DNA of 64,000 bases from Methylopumilus sp009926035 (lineage in GTDB: Bacteria > Pseudomonadota > Gammaproteobacteria > Burkholderiales > Methylophilaceae). The first letter of the stretch is position 1, and every line of letters begins with the position of its first letter. The notes under the pieces were generated by a model. It was not told where the DNA came from, searched no databases, and saw only the letters and a list, made by a program, of their open reading frames with translations. Positions 51,773 to 59,918 of this stretch are shown here, piece after piece. Made by a program: the position numbers and the translations under genes. The stretch lies in contig JBEANL010000001.1 of assembly GCA_041165405.1 (NCBI GenBank), positions 124,001-188,000 on the forward strand, in the 5' to 3' direction.

Positions 51773-52627
51773 TTATGTTCCCAGCATTAAATTCAAATGC
51801 GGGTGGCTATTTAATCCTTTAACTATGAAGCCTTCTGTGTCTTGAGGCTTTTTTTCTAAAATTTCTTTGCCAATATCTATCGAATTTAAAGGGATAAAGA
51901 TGCATGATCCTGAGCCTGTCATTTTTGCCTGGCCAAATTGCTCTAACCAATCAAAAACAAGGGCAATGCCTTTAAATTTTTTTAGGACTCCTTTTTCTAA
52001 GTCGTTGGCCAAATTTTTTAGGTCCAATTCATTGGAAAAGCTTGCTATTTTCAATGGAATCCGGTCTTTTGTCAATTCAAGTGACTCAAAAACCTCTCTT
52101 GTAGAAACCGTCTCATTCGGCGCTATAACAAGGTAATCTCGCATTGTGATAGAGAAAGGCGTAAGTTTTTCGCCTATACCTTCAGCCCAAGCATTTTGGC
52201 CAAAAACAAAGAAAGGGACATCAGCCCCTAATTTAATGGCTAATTCTTGAAGCTTTTTTTGACTTAGATGGCATTGCCATAGGGCATTTAAAGCAATAAG
52301 CGTTGTAGCAGCATCTGAACTTCCACCGCCAAGGCCACCCCCCATTGGAATATTTTTTTTAATAAAAATATCTGCTCCCGACTGATTCTCACAAAAAGGC
52401 TTTAATATTTGAGCCGCTTTAATTGTTAAATCATCACATTCCTGAATTGCATGGTGACCTGAAATGCGACGAATATTCCCAGATGTATTTGTTTTAATAA
52501 AAATATGATCATAAAGGCTGATAAGCTGGAAAACTGTTTGAATATTGTGATAGCCGTCAGTTCGCTTGCTAACGACATGGAGGAATAGATTTAATTTAGC
52601 AGGCGCTAAAAACTCCTTAAAACCCAT
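51773..52627 (-). CDS. ispE: 4-diphosphocytidyl-2-C-methyl-D-erythritol kinase
   Basis: IspE phosphorylates CDP-methylerythritol in the MEP isoprenoid pathway. This GHMP kinase has PAKLNLFLHVVSKRTDGYHN near the N-terminus and the ATP loop PMGGGLGGGSSDAA near 94-107. I chose ATG 52627 (284 residues) because it puts the conserved PAK lysine at residue 11, close to E. coli Lys10. A TTG at 52651 inside the lolB end would add eight residues. The gene leads directly into tRNA-Gln. Confidence 0.95.
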   Translation of the reverse strand: MGFKEFLAPAKLNLFLHVVSKRTDGYHNIQTVFQLISLYDHIFIKTNTSGNIRRISGHHAIQECDDLTIKAAQILKPFCENQSGADIFIKKNIPMGGGLGGGSSDAATTLIALNALWQCHLSQKKLQELAIKLGADVPFFVFGQNAWAEGIGEKLTPFSITMRDYLVIAPNETVSTREVFESLELTKDRIPLKIASFSNELDLKNLANDLEKGVLKKFKGIALVFDWLEQFGQAKMTGSGSCIFIPLNSIDIGKEILEKKPQDTEGFIVKGLNSHPHLNLMLGT

Positions 52628-52637
52628 ACCTATAAGT

Positions 52638-53255
52638 TCATTTGCCTGCAATGTTAATAATCTCTTCTACGATAAAATTAAAATTGAATGTGCCTTGGGA
52701 TATTGATATTTTGGATGGAATGGTATGTTTGTCTTGCGTCTTAAATGCATTAATTACAATCCTCCATTCATCATTATAAAAATGCGTAGCTCGATTCAAT
52801 TGATTATCTTCTTTGTGTAAATCTTTAATTTGTTCAATATGATTTGTAATAAGATGTCTAAACAAATCCGGTGAAATATTTTTTCCGAATAAGGTTTGTA
52901 TGTAATGATCAAAATCATTACCAGATAAAACTTTTCCATTGACATCAATAATCTTTTTTTCTTTAGATGAGTAAATGATTTTTGCAATCTGATTATTGAA
53001 AGGTGAAAAAATATCAATTTCATCTTGATTGTTTTCATAGCGCCAAATAAGTCGACCCGAGCCACCTTTAGAGTCAACAGAATAGGAGAATTTAGCTTTT
53101 ATAGAAAATTCTTCAATGAATCGATTTTCATTAATTGCTTGTGGCGTTTCAATTGAAGGCGCATGAGATTTAAATATTTCAAATGAATCATTTAAAGTTG
53201 TGCAAGCAGAAAGAAAAAAAGGCACTAAAAGAAATTGAGCATATTTAAAATTCAA
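52638..53255 (-). CDS. lolB: Outer-membrane lipoprotein insertion protein LolB
   Basis: LolB receives lipoproteins from LolA and inserts them in the outer membrane. The 205-residue protein is itself a lipoprotein with signal ending LSAC (Cys18). The rest is poorly conserved: FSIKAKFSYSVDSKGGSGRLIWRYE-like strand and WRIVINAF near the end fit LolB. Position directly before ispE is the strongest support. LolA is not in the window. Confidence 0.88.
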   Translation of the reverse strand: MNFKYAQFLLVPFFLSACTTLNDSFEIFKSHAPSIETPQAINENRFIEEFSIKAKFSYSVDSKGGSGRLIWRYENNQDEIDIFSPFNNQIAKIIYSSKEKKIIDVNGKVLSGNDFDHYIQTLFGKNISPDLFRHLITNHIEQIKDLHKEDNQLNRATHFYNDEWRIVINAFKTQDKHTIPSKISISQGTFNFNFIVEEIINIAGK

Positions 53256-53276
53256 TTGATGGTTAACTCTTGAAAA

Positions 53277-54947
53277 TTAATGAAGCCTTTTAAGCGTTTC
53301 TTTCAAAATTTCATTATCAGGAAATGATTGAAGTGAAATATCCCAAATATCATTTGCTTCTTTTTTTCTTCCCTGAGCCCATAAAATTTCACCTAGGTGG
53401 GCTGCAATTTCAGGATCAGGTTGCACGTCGTATGCTTTTTGAATAAATGAAAGCGCTGAATCTAATTTGCCTAATCTATAATATAACCAGCCCATGCTAT
53501 CTAAAATATAATGATTGTTAGGTGCTATTGATAAAGCAATTTCAATATATTTTTTAGCGTCTTCTAAATTGATATTACGATCCGCATATGAATATCCAAG
53601 GGCATTGTAAGCAACAGCATAGTCAGGTTTGATTTTAATAGCCTCCCTTAAAAGTTTTTCCATTAAGTCATAATTATTTAACTTGTCGGCTAGAAGCGCA
53701 TAATCAAATTTAAATTCAGGTGAATGAGGGAAGTTCGATGCCTCATTTTGCATAAGATGAAAAGCTTCTTGGTGGCGATTAGACCTGGTGAGATATGATG
53801 CCTTTGATTGAACAAGGCTTAATTTTTCCTCAGGTGAATTCGCTTTGAGTCCGTTTAAAAACTCTAAGGCTTTGTCAACAGATTCTTTTCTTGCAATAAT
53901 TTCTGCCGTGATTAATTTTGATTCAATAAATCGAGGCCCATTGTTAATTTTATTGAGCCAAGTGATCGCTGCTTCACTTTGATTTTTTTTGTCTGCTATC
54001 TTTGCAAGATAAATAAATATTTGATCTTTATCTTTGGGATTTCTTTTTAGGCTTTGAAGGAAATATTTTTCCGCAAGATCGTAATCTTCAAGTTCTACTG
54101 ATAATAAACCCACTGCGATTGTAATTTCTGCTGAACTATTAGCAGTATTTACAAGTTTGATAAATTCAGTTTTTGCTTCGTTAAACTTTCGACCATTAGT
54201 AAGTAATTTTGCATATTCGAGCCTTACCTCACTTGACTTCGGATATTTGTTTAAAAATTCAATATAAAAAGCAAGAGCTCTTTCAGGATCGTCTTGAGCC
54301 AAGATCTGCCCTTTAAATAAAATAGGCATCTCCCAATCTGGCTTGATTTGATTTATAGACGCCAGTTCTTTTTCGTATGTTTTTAGATCTTTGATTAACC
54401 AGGCCGCATGTGCTACCGCAAAATGCGCTTCGGCTAATTTAGGATAGGGCTTCGCTAAATCTGCGACAAGAGTCAAAACGGCTTTTTTATCGGACACTCT
54501 CGAGAGCAAACTATTTAAATACAAAAAACCACTCGCTCTTGTTTTTTCTTTTAGCAGAAGTTTTTGAAGAATTGGCTTAGCTTCATTAAGTTTGTTATTT
54601 GCAATTAGAATCTCACTGAGCGCTTGTTGCGCATCAATAGAGTCTTTATTAAGTTCGTTCCAAATTTTAGAAGCCTCTAAGGCTATTGCACCATTTCTTG
54701 TATAGCTAGTCAGTCTGGTTGCACGCTCTGCCAAAAGTGCATTATCTGTTTGCTTTGCTAAATCTAAAAAAAGTTCGCTAGCAAGATTAAGTTCGCCGCG
54801 CTGAGAGGCAATTTCAGCTAACAAGAGCTTAAAAACAAGATCGGGATTGGTATAATTATCAATAGAGCTAGACGGATCAGGTTTAGCATTAGCTATAACA
54901 CCAAGTAATAGAAGAGTTAAAAGTGCGAATATTCGAAGTAGATGCAT
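53277..54947 (-). CDS. Secreted TPR-repeat protein
   Basis: A 556-residue protein with a signal peptide (hydrophobic 5-20, cut near ANA) and a whole-length array of tetratricopeptide repeats. Clear repeats include VRLEYAKLLTNGRKFNEAKT, VAYNALGYSYADRNINLEDA and YILDSMGWLYYRLGKLDSAL. TPR arrays serve as protein-binding scaffolds, here in the periplasm or attached to the outer membrane. It is commonly found upstream of lolB in betaproteobacteria. A role in lipoprotein or envelope assembly is only suggested by location. Confidence 0.85.
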   Translation of the reverse strand: MHLLRIFALLTLLLLGVIANAKPDPSSSIDNYTNPDLVFKLLLAEIASQRGELNLASELFLDLAKQTDNALLAERATRLTSYTRNGAIALEASKIWNELNKDSIDAQQALSEILIANNKLNEAKPILQKLLLKEKTRASGFLYLNSLLSRVSDKKAVLTLVADLAKPYPKLAEAHFAVAHAAWLIKDLKTYEKELASINQIKPDWEMPILFKGQILAQDDPERALAFYIEFLNKYPKSSEVRLEYAKLLTNGRKFNEAKTEFIKLVNTANSSAEITIAVGLLSVELEDYDLAEKYFLQSLKRNPKDKDQIFIYLAKIADKKNQSEAAITWLNKINNGPRFIESKLITAEIIARKESVDKALEFLNGLKANSPEEKLSLVQSKASYLTRSNRHQEAFHLMQNEASNFPHSPEFKFDYALLADKLNNYDLMEKLLREAIKIKPDYAVAYNALGYSYADRNINLEDAKKYIEIALSIAPNNHYILDSMGWLYYRLGKLDSALSFIQKAYDVQPDPEIAAHLGEILWAQGRKKEANDIWDISLQSFPDNEILKETLKRLH

Positions 54948-55024
54948 AAAGTTTCCTGAGATTTGATTTCTACAAATAGTTTAAACTAATTTGGCTGATA
55001 ATTAGTCTGATAACAATGATGTGA

Positions 55025-55037
55025 TGGTTAATAACCA
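55025..55037. promoter_or_regulatory. Palindrome upstream of the Gld-like ABC operon
   Basis: TGGTTAATAACCA is a perfect 13-base palindrome around one central base. It lies just upstream of the -35 position expected for the TATAAT at 55057-55062, so it may be an operator. The regulator is unknown. Confidence 0.4.
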
Positions 55038-55056
55038 AAACAATATTTTTAATATG

Positions 55057-55062
55057 TATAAT
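55057..55062 (+). promoter_or_regulatory. Candidate -10 element of the Gld-like ABC operon
   Basis: A perfect TATAAT 40 bases before the ATPase start codon. The -35 region, about 55034-55039, is not recognisable, which would fit a promoter that needs an activator. Confidence 0.5.
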
Positions 55063-55102
55063 CTATGATTCATTTTTTCAATAAAAATTCAAAAAAACAT
55101 CT

Positions 55103-56035
55103 ATGTCGAATTTAACCCTAGAAGCTATTGAGCTGACACGTCTTTTTGGTGGCCGTGAAGCCGTTAAAAATGTAAGTTTTCACCTAGAAAAAGGCGAAGT
55201 TTTGGGCTTTTTGGGGCCGAATGGCGCTGGCAAATCTACTACCATGCGCATGCTCACAGGTAATTTGGCTCCTTCGATTGGTACGGTAAAAATTTGTGGA
55301 ATCGACATGATCGAAAATCCTAAAGAAGCAAAAGCACTGATTGGCTATTTGCCTGAAATGCGTCCCATATATAAAGAACTTACGGTTGATGAGTTTTTAA
55401 CTATTGCTGCTCGTCTTCACAAAGTACCTAGCAAGCAAATCAAAAAATCTGTAGATATCGCAAAAGAAAAATGCGGTTTAAGTCATATGAGCAAGCGATT
55501 AATTGAAAACTTATCTAACGGTTATCAACAGCGTGTAGCTATCGCTCAAGCTATTATTCATAATCCATTAGTTGTGATTTTAGATGAGCCAACAGTAGGT
55601 CTTGACCCGATTCAAATTAGAGAAATTAGATCTCTTATTCGGGAAATAGGCCAAAAGCATAGCGTTATTTTGTCCACACATATTCTTCCTGAAGTTGAGA
55701 TGGTTTGTGATCGTGTGCAGATTATTGATAAGGGCAATTTAGTATTTCACGGCTCTATTGACGAATTGAAACAACATCGACAAGGCAATAAACTTTTGGT
55801 AGGTTTTTCAAAAGCGCCTCCTTTGTCAGCATTGAAAGATGTCGAAGGTGTGACTAAGGTTGAAAAAGTTGAGGCAGGTATGTATCGCATACATTTTAAA
55901 AGCAAACAATCACCATCAGAGGCTATTGTGAAACTGGCAGTGAAAAATCGTTGGGGTCTTCATCAAATTGCCCCTGATCAAACAAGCCTTGAAGATGTTT
56001 TTGTACAATTAACTGAAAAGCAACAAAAAAATTAA
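55103..56035 (+). CDS. ABC transporter ATPase, GldA-like
   Basis: A 310-residue ATPase with Walker A GPNGAGKST (38-46), signature LSNGYQQRV and Walker B VVILDEPTVGLDP, followed by the DRVQIIDKGNLVFHGS region and a C-terminal domain (about 220-305). It matches ATPases of ABC-2 type exporters, in particular the GldA-like group found with GldF/GldG. The permease gene follows 23 bases later. No ribosome site is obvious. The substrate is unknown. Confidence 0.92.
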   Translation: MSNLTLEAIELTRLFGGREAVKNVSFHLEKGEVLGFLGPNGAGKSTTMRMLTGNLAPSIGTVKICGIDMIENPKEAKALIGYLPEMRPIYKELTVDEFLTIAARLHKVPSKQIKKSVDIAKEKCGLSHMSKRLIENLSNGYQQRVAIAQAIIHNPLVVILDEPTVGLDPIQIREIRSLIREIGQKHSVILSTHILPEVEMVCDRVQIIDKGNLVFHGSIDELKQHRQGNKLLVGFSKAPPLSALKDVEGVTKVEKVEAGMYRIHFKSKQSPSEAIVKLAVKNRWGLHQIAPDQTSLEDVFVQLTEKQQKN

Positions 56036-56058
56036 ACACATATGAGTGGCAACTAAAA

Positions 56059-56805
56059 ATGATTTTAAATATTGCAAGAAAAGAGCTTAAAAGTTTGTTT
56101 GCGTCCCCAATGGGATGGATTATTCTCGCGCTTCTTATGATGGCATTTGGAAGTTATTACCTTACAGGTGTTAACAATTACTTTGAGGTAATGTCAGGTG
56201 CGATTAGACCAGCTGAGCGTGTAGGCGTCACTATATTTGTTGGGCAAACAGTTTATAGTATTGCTTCTTTTATCATGCTTTTTGCAGTTCCTCTTCTTAC
56301 AATGAGACTTATTAGCGAAGAAAGACGAAGTCAAACCTTACCGTTTTTATTCAGCGCACCGATTTCACTTACTGAAATAGTTCTGGGAAAATTTCTAGGC
56401 TTAATTGTTTTTTTAAGCATTCTTGTTTTTTATATTTTTCTTATGCTCACAACACTTAATATTTGGGCAGATATAGACTTTGGATATCTCATTGCAAACT
56501 CGATAGGCCTTTGGCTTCTTGTAGCTAGTTTTTCGGCGCTCGGTATTTATTTTTCAAGCTTAACTCAACAACCTATTATTGCTGCAATATTAAGTTTCAT
56601 TTCGCTTTTTGCATTAATGATTATGGAGCGTTTTTTTGCAAGCGATCCTAATCACTGGTTCGCATACTTATCACTCATGAAACATTTTCAAAGCTTTTCA
56701 AGAGGCCTTATTGATAGCTCAGACTTAATGTATTTTTTCTTATTTATATCAACATTTTTAACATTAACAATTAGACGTCTCGATGCTGACAGGCTTCGTG
56801 GATAA
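56059..56805 (+). CDS. ABC-2 permease, GldF-like
   Basis: A 248-residue permease with six hydrophobic helices. It opens with ARKELKSLFASPMGWI and has RLISEERRSQTLPFLFSAPI after the second helix, both typical of ABC-2 permeases of the GldF/YhaP-like group. It pairs with the ATPase upstream and the GldG-like protein 6 bases downstream. GldF is named for Flavobacterium gliding, but most homologues are in non-gliding bacteria. Confidence 0.9.
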   Translation: MILNIARKELKSLFASPMGWIILALLMMAFGSYYLTGVNNYFEVMSGAIRPAERVGVTIFVGQTVYSIASFIMLFAVPLLTMRLISEERRSQTLPFLFSAPISLTEIVLGKFLGLIVFLSILVFYIFLMLTTLNIWADIDFGYLIANSIGLWLLVASFSALGIYFSSLTQQPIIAAILSFISLFALMIMERFFASDPNHWFAYLSLMKHFQSFSRGLIDSSDLMYFFLFISTFLTLTIRRLDADRLRG

Positions 56806-56811
56806 ATATTT

Positions 56812-58197
56812 ATGAAAATTAATTCAAAATTAAGATTACAAATTCTCATTCAAAATAGTTTTTTTGTTGTTCTATTTATTGTTTTGGTATTTCTTTTGGG
56901 TTTTCTTGCAAATCAATATAAATATTCAAAAGATATTACACAGGCAAATCGTAACACGCTCACGACGGGCAGTATCAATATCCTTAAACAAATGAAAGGA
57001 CCAATCACACTAACCGTGTTTGCATCTAAAGACGATGTCAACAATGGAGATACTTTTAGGCAAGGGATTATTAATTTCATGACCAGGTATCAAAGAACTA
57101 AACCTGATATCTACATTAAATTTATCAGCCCTATAGAAGAGCCAAAATTAGCGCAAGAAATGGGAATTAAGGTAGATGGTGAAGTTGTAGTTGAATATCA
57201 AAAAAGATCGGAGCACATTAATCCTCCTTTTGCGGAACAAGAGATGACTAATCTTTTTATGCGTTTATCTAGAACTAATCAACAAGCAGTTATGTATTTA
57301 GATGGTCACGGTGAGAGAAATTTAATTGGCCTTAAAAATAATGACGTAGGTGAATTTGGTAAGCAATTAGAATCAAAGGGTTTTAAATTTGCCAATCCAA
57401 ATCTCGCTGTTGAATCAGAAGTACCTTTAAATGGTTCAATGTTAGTAATTGCTAGCCCACAAAAAAGTATTCCAGCTGTGGAAGCAAAAAAAATTAAAAA
57501 ATTCCTAGAGTCAGGCGGAAATTTACTTTGGCTTCTTGATGATAATAACCTTCATGGCTTGGAAGAAGTGGCCTCATATCTTGGACTCACTGTTTCAAAT
57601 GGACATGTAGTAGACCCAATAGCAAAAGTTGAAGGTGCTGATGAAAATGTGTCTTTTGCATCTTCTTATGGTGTCCATGCAATTACTAAAAACTTTATGC
57701 TAAGAACGCTCTTTTCGAATGCGCATGAAGTAAGTGCTAAAGGCACGTTAGAGAATGGCTGGGAAGTTAGTAAACTTATCGAGGTTTCTCCAAATGGTTG
57801 GCTAGAGTCTTCACCATCAAAAGCAAATCAAAAATCAACTTTTGATAAGAATAAAGATAAACCAGGCCCCATTAATATTGCAGTTGCTCTCCAAAGGACT
57901 TATGGTAAAAAAGGCCAAAGAGTTGTGGTGGTTGGCAATGGAAATTTCTTATCTAATACATTTATTACGACAGGTGGTAATTTAGATCTTGGTATTAATA
58001 TGATCAATTGGCTGTCAGGAGACGATAATTTAATCTCTATTCAGCCTATGCCTCTAAAAGACGTGAATGTAACTATTCCAAACGATAACACTTCTGTCTT
58101 TATCGCTTGGACAGTATTCCATAGCTTCCAGTATTTCATTCCTATCATTATTTTTGTTTTAGGCATATTTTTCTGGTTTAAGCGCAGAAAAGCTTAG
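56812..58197 (+). CDS. GldG-like membrane protein
   Basis: A 461-residue protein with one N-terminal helix (about 13-32), a large extracytoplasmic domain, and one C-terminal helix (about 435-455) ending in FKRRKA. The domain has NRNTLTTGSINILKQMKGPI-like opening and YLDGHGERNLIG, the pattern of GldG/ABC_transp_aux proteins related to the GATase-like fold. It is an accessory subunit of the ABC system. Its function outside gliding bacteria is unknown. Confidence 0.9.
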   Translation: MKINSKLRLQILIQNSFFVVLFIVLVFLLGFLANQYKYSKDITQANRNTLTTGSINILKQMKGPITLTVFASKDDVNNGDTFRQGIINFMTRYQRTKPDIYIKFISPIEEPKLAQEMGIKVDGEVVVEYQKRSEHINPPFAEQEMTNLFMRLSRTNQQAVMYLDGHGERNLIGLKNNDVGEFGKQLESKGFKFANPNLAVESEVPLNGSMLVIASPQKSIPAVEAKKIKKFLESGGNLLWLLDDNNLHGLEEVASYLGLTVSNGHVVDPIAKVEGADENVSFASSYGVHAITKNFMLRTLFSNAHEVSAKGTLENGWEVSKLIEVSPNGWLESSPSKANQKSTFDKNKDKPGPINIAVALQRTYGKKGQRVVVVGNGNFLSNTFITTGGNLDLGINMINWLSGDDNLISIQPMPLKDVNVTIPNDNTSVFIAWTVFHSFQYFIPIIIFVLGIFFWFKRRKA

Positions 58198-58206
58198 TAT
58201 AAAAAT

Positions 58207-59094
58207 ATGAAAAATCGTTGGCTAATTAATATAATTTTGCTTCTGATCGTTTTATCGATTTCTCTTTTTTTAGCTCTCAAACCCCCACAAAAAAAACTAA
58301 CAAAACAATTTGAAGTCAGCACTTTTAATTTAAGTGATTTTGATGCTGTAAAGATTGATTTTCCTTCTAGGGCATCTGTTGTTTTAAAAAAAAATAATGA
58401 AGCCTGGGATATACTTGAACCGATCAAAGGTCGCGCAGATCAATTTTCAGTTCAAAAAATTATTTCTGTTGTGGCAACATCTAGTAGCGAGAAATTACCA
58501 TCAAATGACCTGCCTAAATATGGCTTAGATAAACCTACCGTTAAATTAAAACTTCAACATAAAGGTGCAGAAGAAGAGTTTATTTTTGGCACATATAATT
58601 CCGTCACGGAAGATCAATATCTTTTATATAAAAATAACGTATATCTTATTAGCGGTTCTTATTCAGAGGCAGCATCTACGCAGCCTTTTGAGCTTATTGA
58701 TAAATCACCCATAAGTAGAACAGAGCAAATTAAAGAATTTGACTTTTCTCGTCTTGAGCAATGGCAATCTAAACGCTTAAAACTATCACGCAGTAATAAC
58801 GAATGGAAAGCCAGTGAAGGCAATTCATTTAAACAAGATGATATGGCTGAATGGTTTGACATGACTTGGGTTAAAAATCCTGCAAGATCAGTAGAAAAAT
58901 ATCCACTAGATTTAAGAGTCCCATACAAGAGTTTTGATATTCGTACTGAAGATGGTAAAAAAATTACTTTTTTACGCGTGCAAGAATCTCCTGAAACTCA
59001 ACTATTTAGGGTTGATGAAGGCTTGCTTTATCATTTTGGCAGTGATATTGGATTTACGATGATGAATCCACCGATTGAGCAGCCTAAAAAATAA
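58207..59094 (+). CDS. DUF4340 membrane-anchored protein
   Basis: A 295-residue protein with one N-terminal helix (about 5-23) and an extracytoplasmic domain made of repeated beta-rich units: SDFDAVKIDFPSRASVVLKK, then NEAWDILEPIKGRAD, YGLDKPTVKLKL and EEEFIFGTYN. This is the DUF4340 pattern, regularly encoded after GldG-like genes. It starts 9 bases after the gldG-like stop. It may be a periplasmic partner or substrate-binding part of the transporter, but no role has been shown that I know of. Confidence 0.87.
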   Translation: MKNRWLINIILLLIVLSISLFLALKPPQKKLTKQFEVSTFNLSDFDAVKIDFPSRASVVLKKNNEAWDILEPIKGRADQFSVQKIISVVATSSSEKLPSNDLPKYGLDKPTVKLKLQHKGAEEEFIFGTYNSVTEDQYLLYKNNVYLISGSYSEAASTQPFELIDKSPISRTEQIKEFDFSRLEQWQSKRLKLSRSNNEWKASEGNSFKQDDMAEWFDMTWVKNPARSVEKYPLDLRVPYKSFDIRTEDGKKITFLRVQESPETQLFRVDEGLLYHFGSDIGFTMMNPPIEQPKK

Positions 59095-59102
59095 ATTTAT
59101 TT

Positions 59103-59918
59103 ATGCCGGAACTTCCTGAGGTTGAGATTACCTGTATGGGGCTTCAGCCCATACTTAAAAAATCTATCAAAGATATTATTGTTAGAAACCCCTCTCTAAG
59201 ATGGCCAGTTCCATCGCATTTAAAAAGAACACTTCCTAACCAAAAAATATTAAATATAAAAAGACGTGCGAAATATATTCTTATTCAATTTGAGAGTGGA
59301 CATCTAATGATTCATTTGGGCATGTCCGGACGACTTGAAATTTTAAGAAAAGATGTTTCTCCTTATAAGCACGATCATGTGGATATTCAATTTCATAACA
59401 CAAATAATATTTTAAGATATACAGATCCTAGAAGATTTGGCTCAATACATTGGTTAGAGAGCGACATTAACGAGCATTTTTTGATATCAAAATTGGGCCC
59501 CGAGCCATTAGAAAAATTATTTACTGAAAAATATTTATTTTTAAAAATACAAAATAAAAAAACTACTATTAAAAATATAATTATGGATAGCCATATTGTT
59601 GTTGGAGTTGGAAATATTTACGCGAGCGAATCATTATTTAAAGCTGGGGTACTTCCAAGCAGAATAGCACAGGACGTAACATTGAATGAATGCAAGAAGA
59701 TCGTGAAATACATCAAAGAAACACTAAATAAAGCTATCGAATTAGGAGGCAGCTCGCTTAGAAATTTTTATAATGTGAATGGACAGTCTGGTTACTTTCA
59801 ACAAACATATGCAGTATATGGAAGAAAAGGGAAAGCCTGTCGCAAATGCAAATCAACCATTGAATCAATAATTATTGCGCAGCGATCAAGCTTTTTTTGC
59901 CCTAAATGCCAAACTTAA
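59103..59918 (+). CDS. mutM: Formamidopyrimidine-DNA glycosylase
   Basis: MutM (Fpg) removes 8-oxoguanine and formamidopyrimidines and nicks the abasic site. The 271-residue enzyme has the catalytic N-terminal PELPEVE (Pro2, Glu3), HLGMSGRLEI, YTDPRRFGSIHW, VVGVGNIYASESLF, and a complete zinc finger Cys246-x2-Cys249-x16-Cys266-x2-Cys269. It follows the DUF4340 gene by 8 bases and ends with its stop interlocked with that of the convergent symporter gene (TTAA). Confidence 0.96.
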   Translation: MPELPEVEITCMGLQPILKKSIKDIIVRNPSLRWPVPSHLKRTLPNQKILNIKRRAKYILIQFESGHLMIHLGMSGRLEILRKDVSPYKHDHVDIQFHNTNNILRYTDPRRFGSIHWLESDINEHFLISKLGPEPLEKLFTEKYLFLKIQNKKTTIKNIIMDSHIVVGVGNIYASESLFKAGVLPSRIAQDVTLNECKKIVKYIKETLNKAIELGGSSLRNFYNVNGQSGYFQQTYAVYGRKGKACRKCKSTIESIIIAQRSSFFCPKCQT

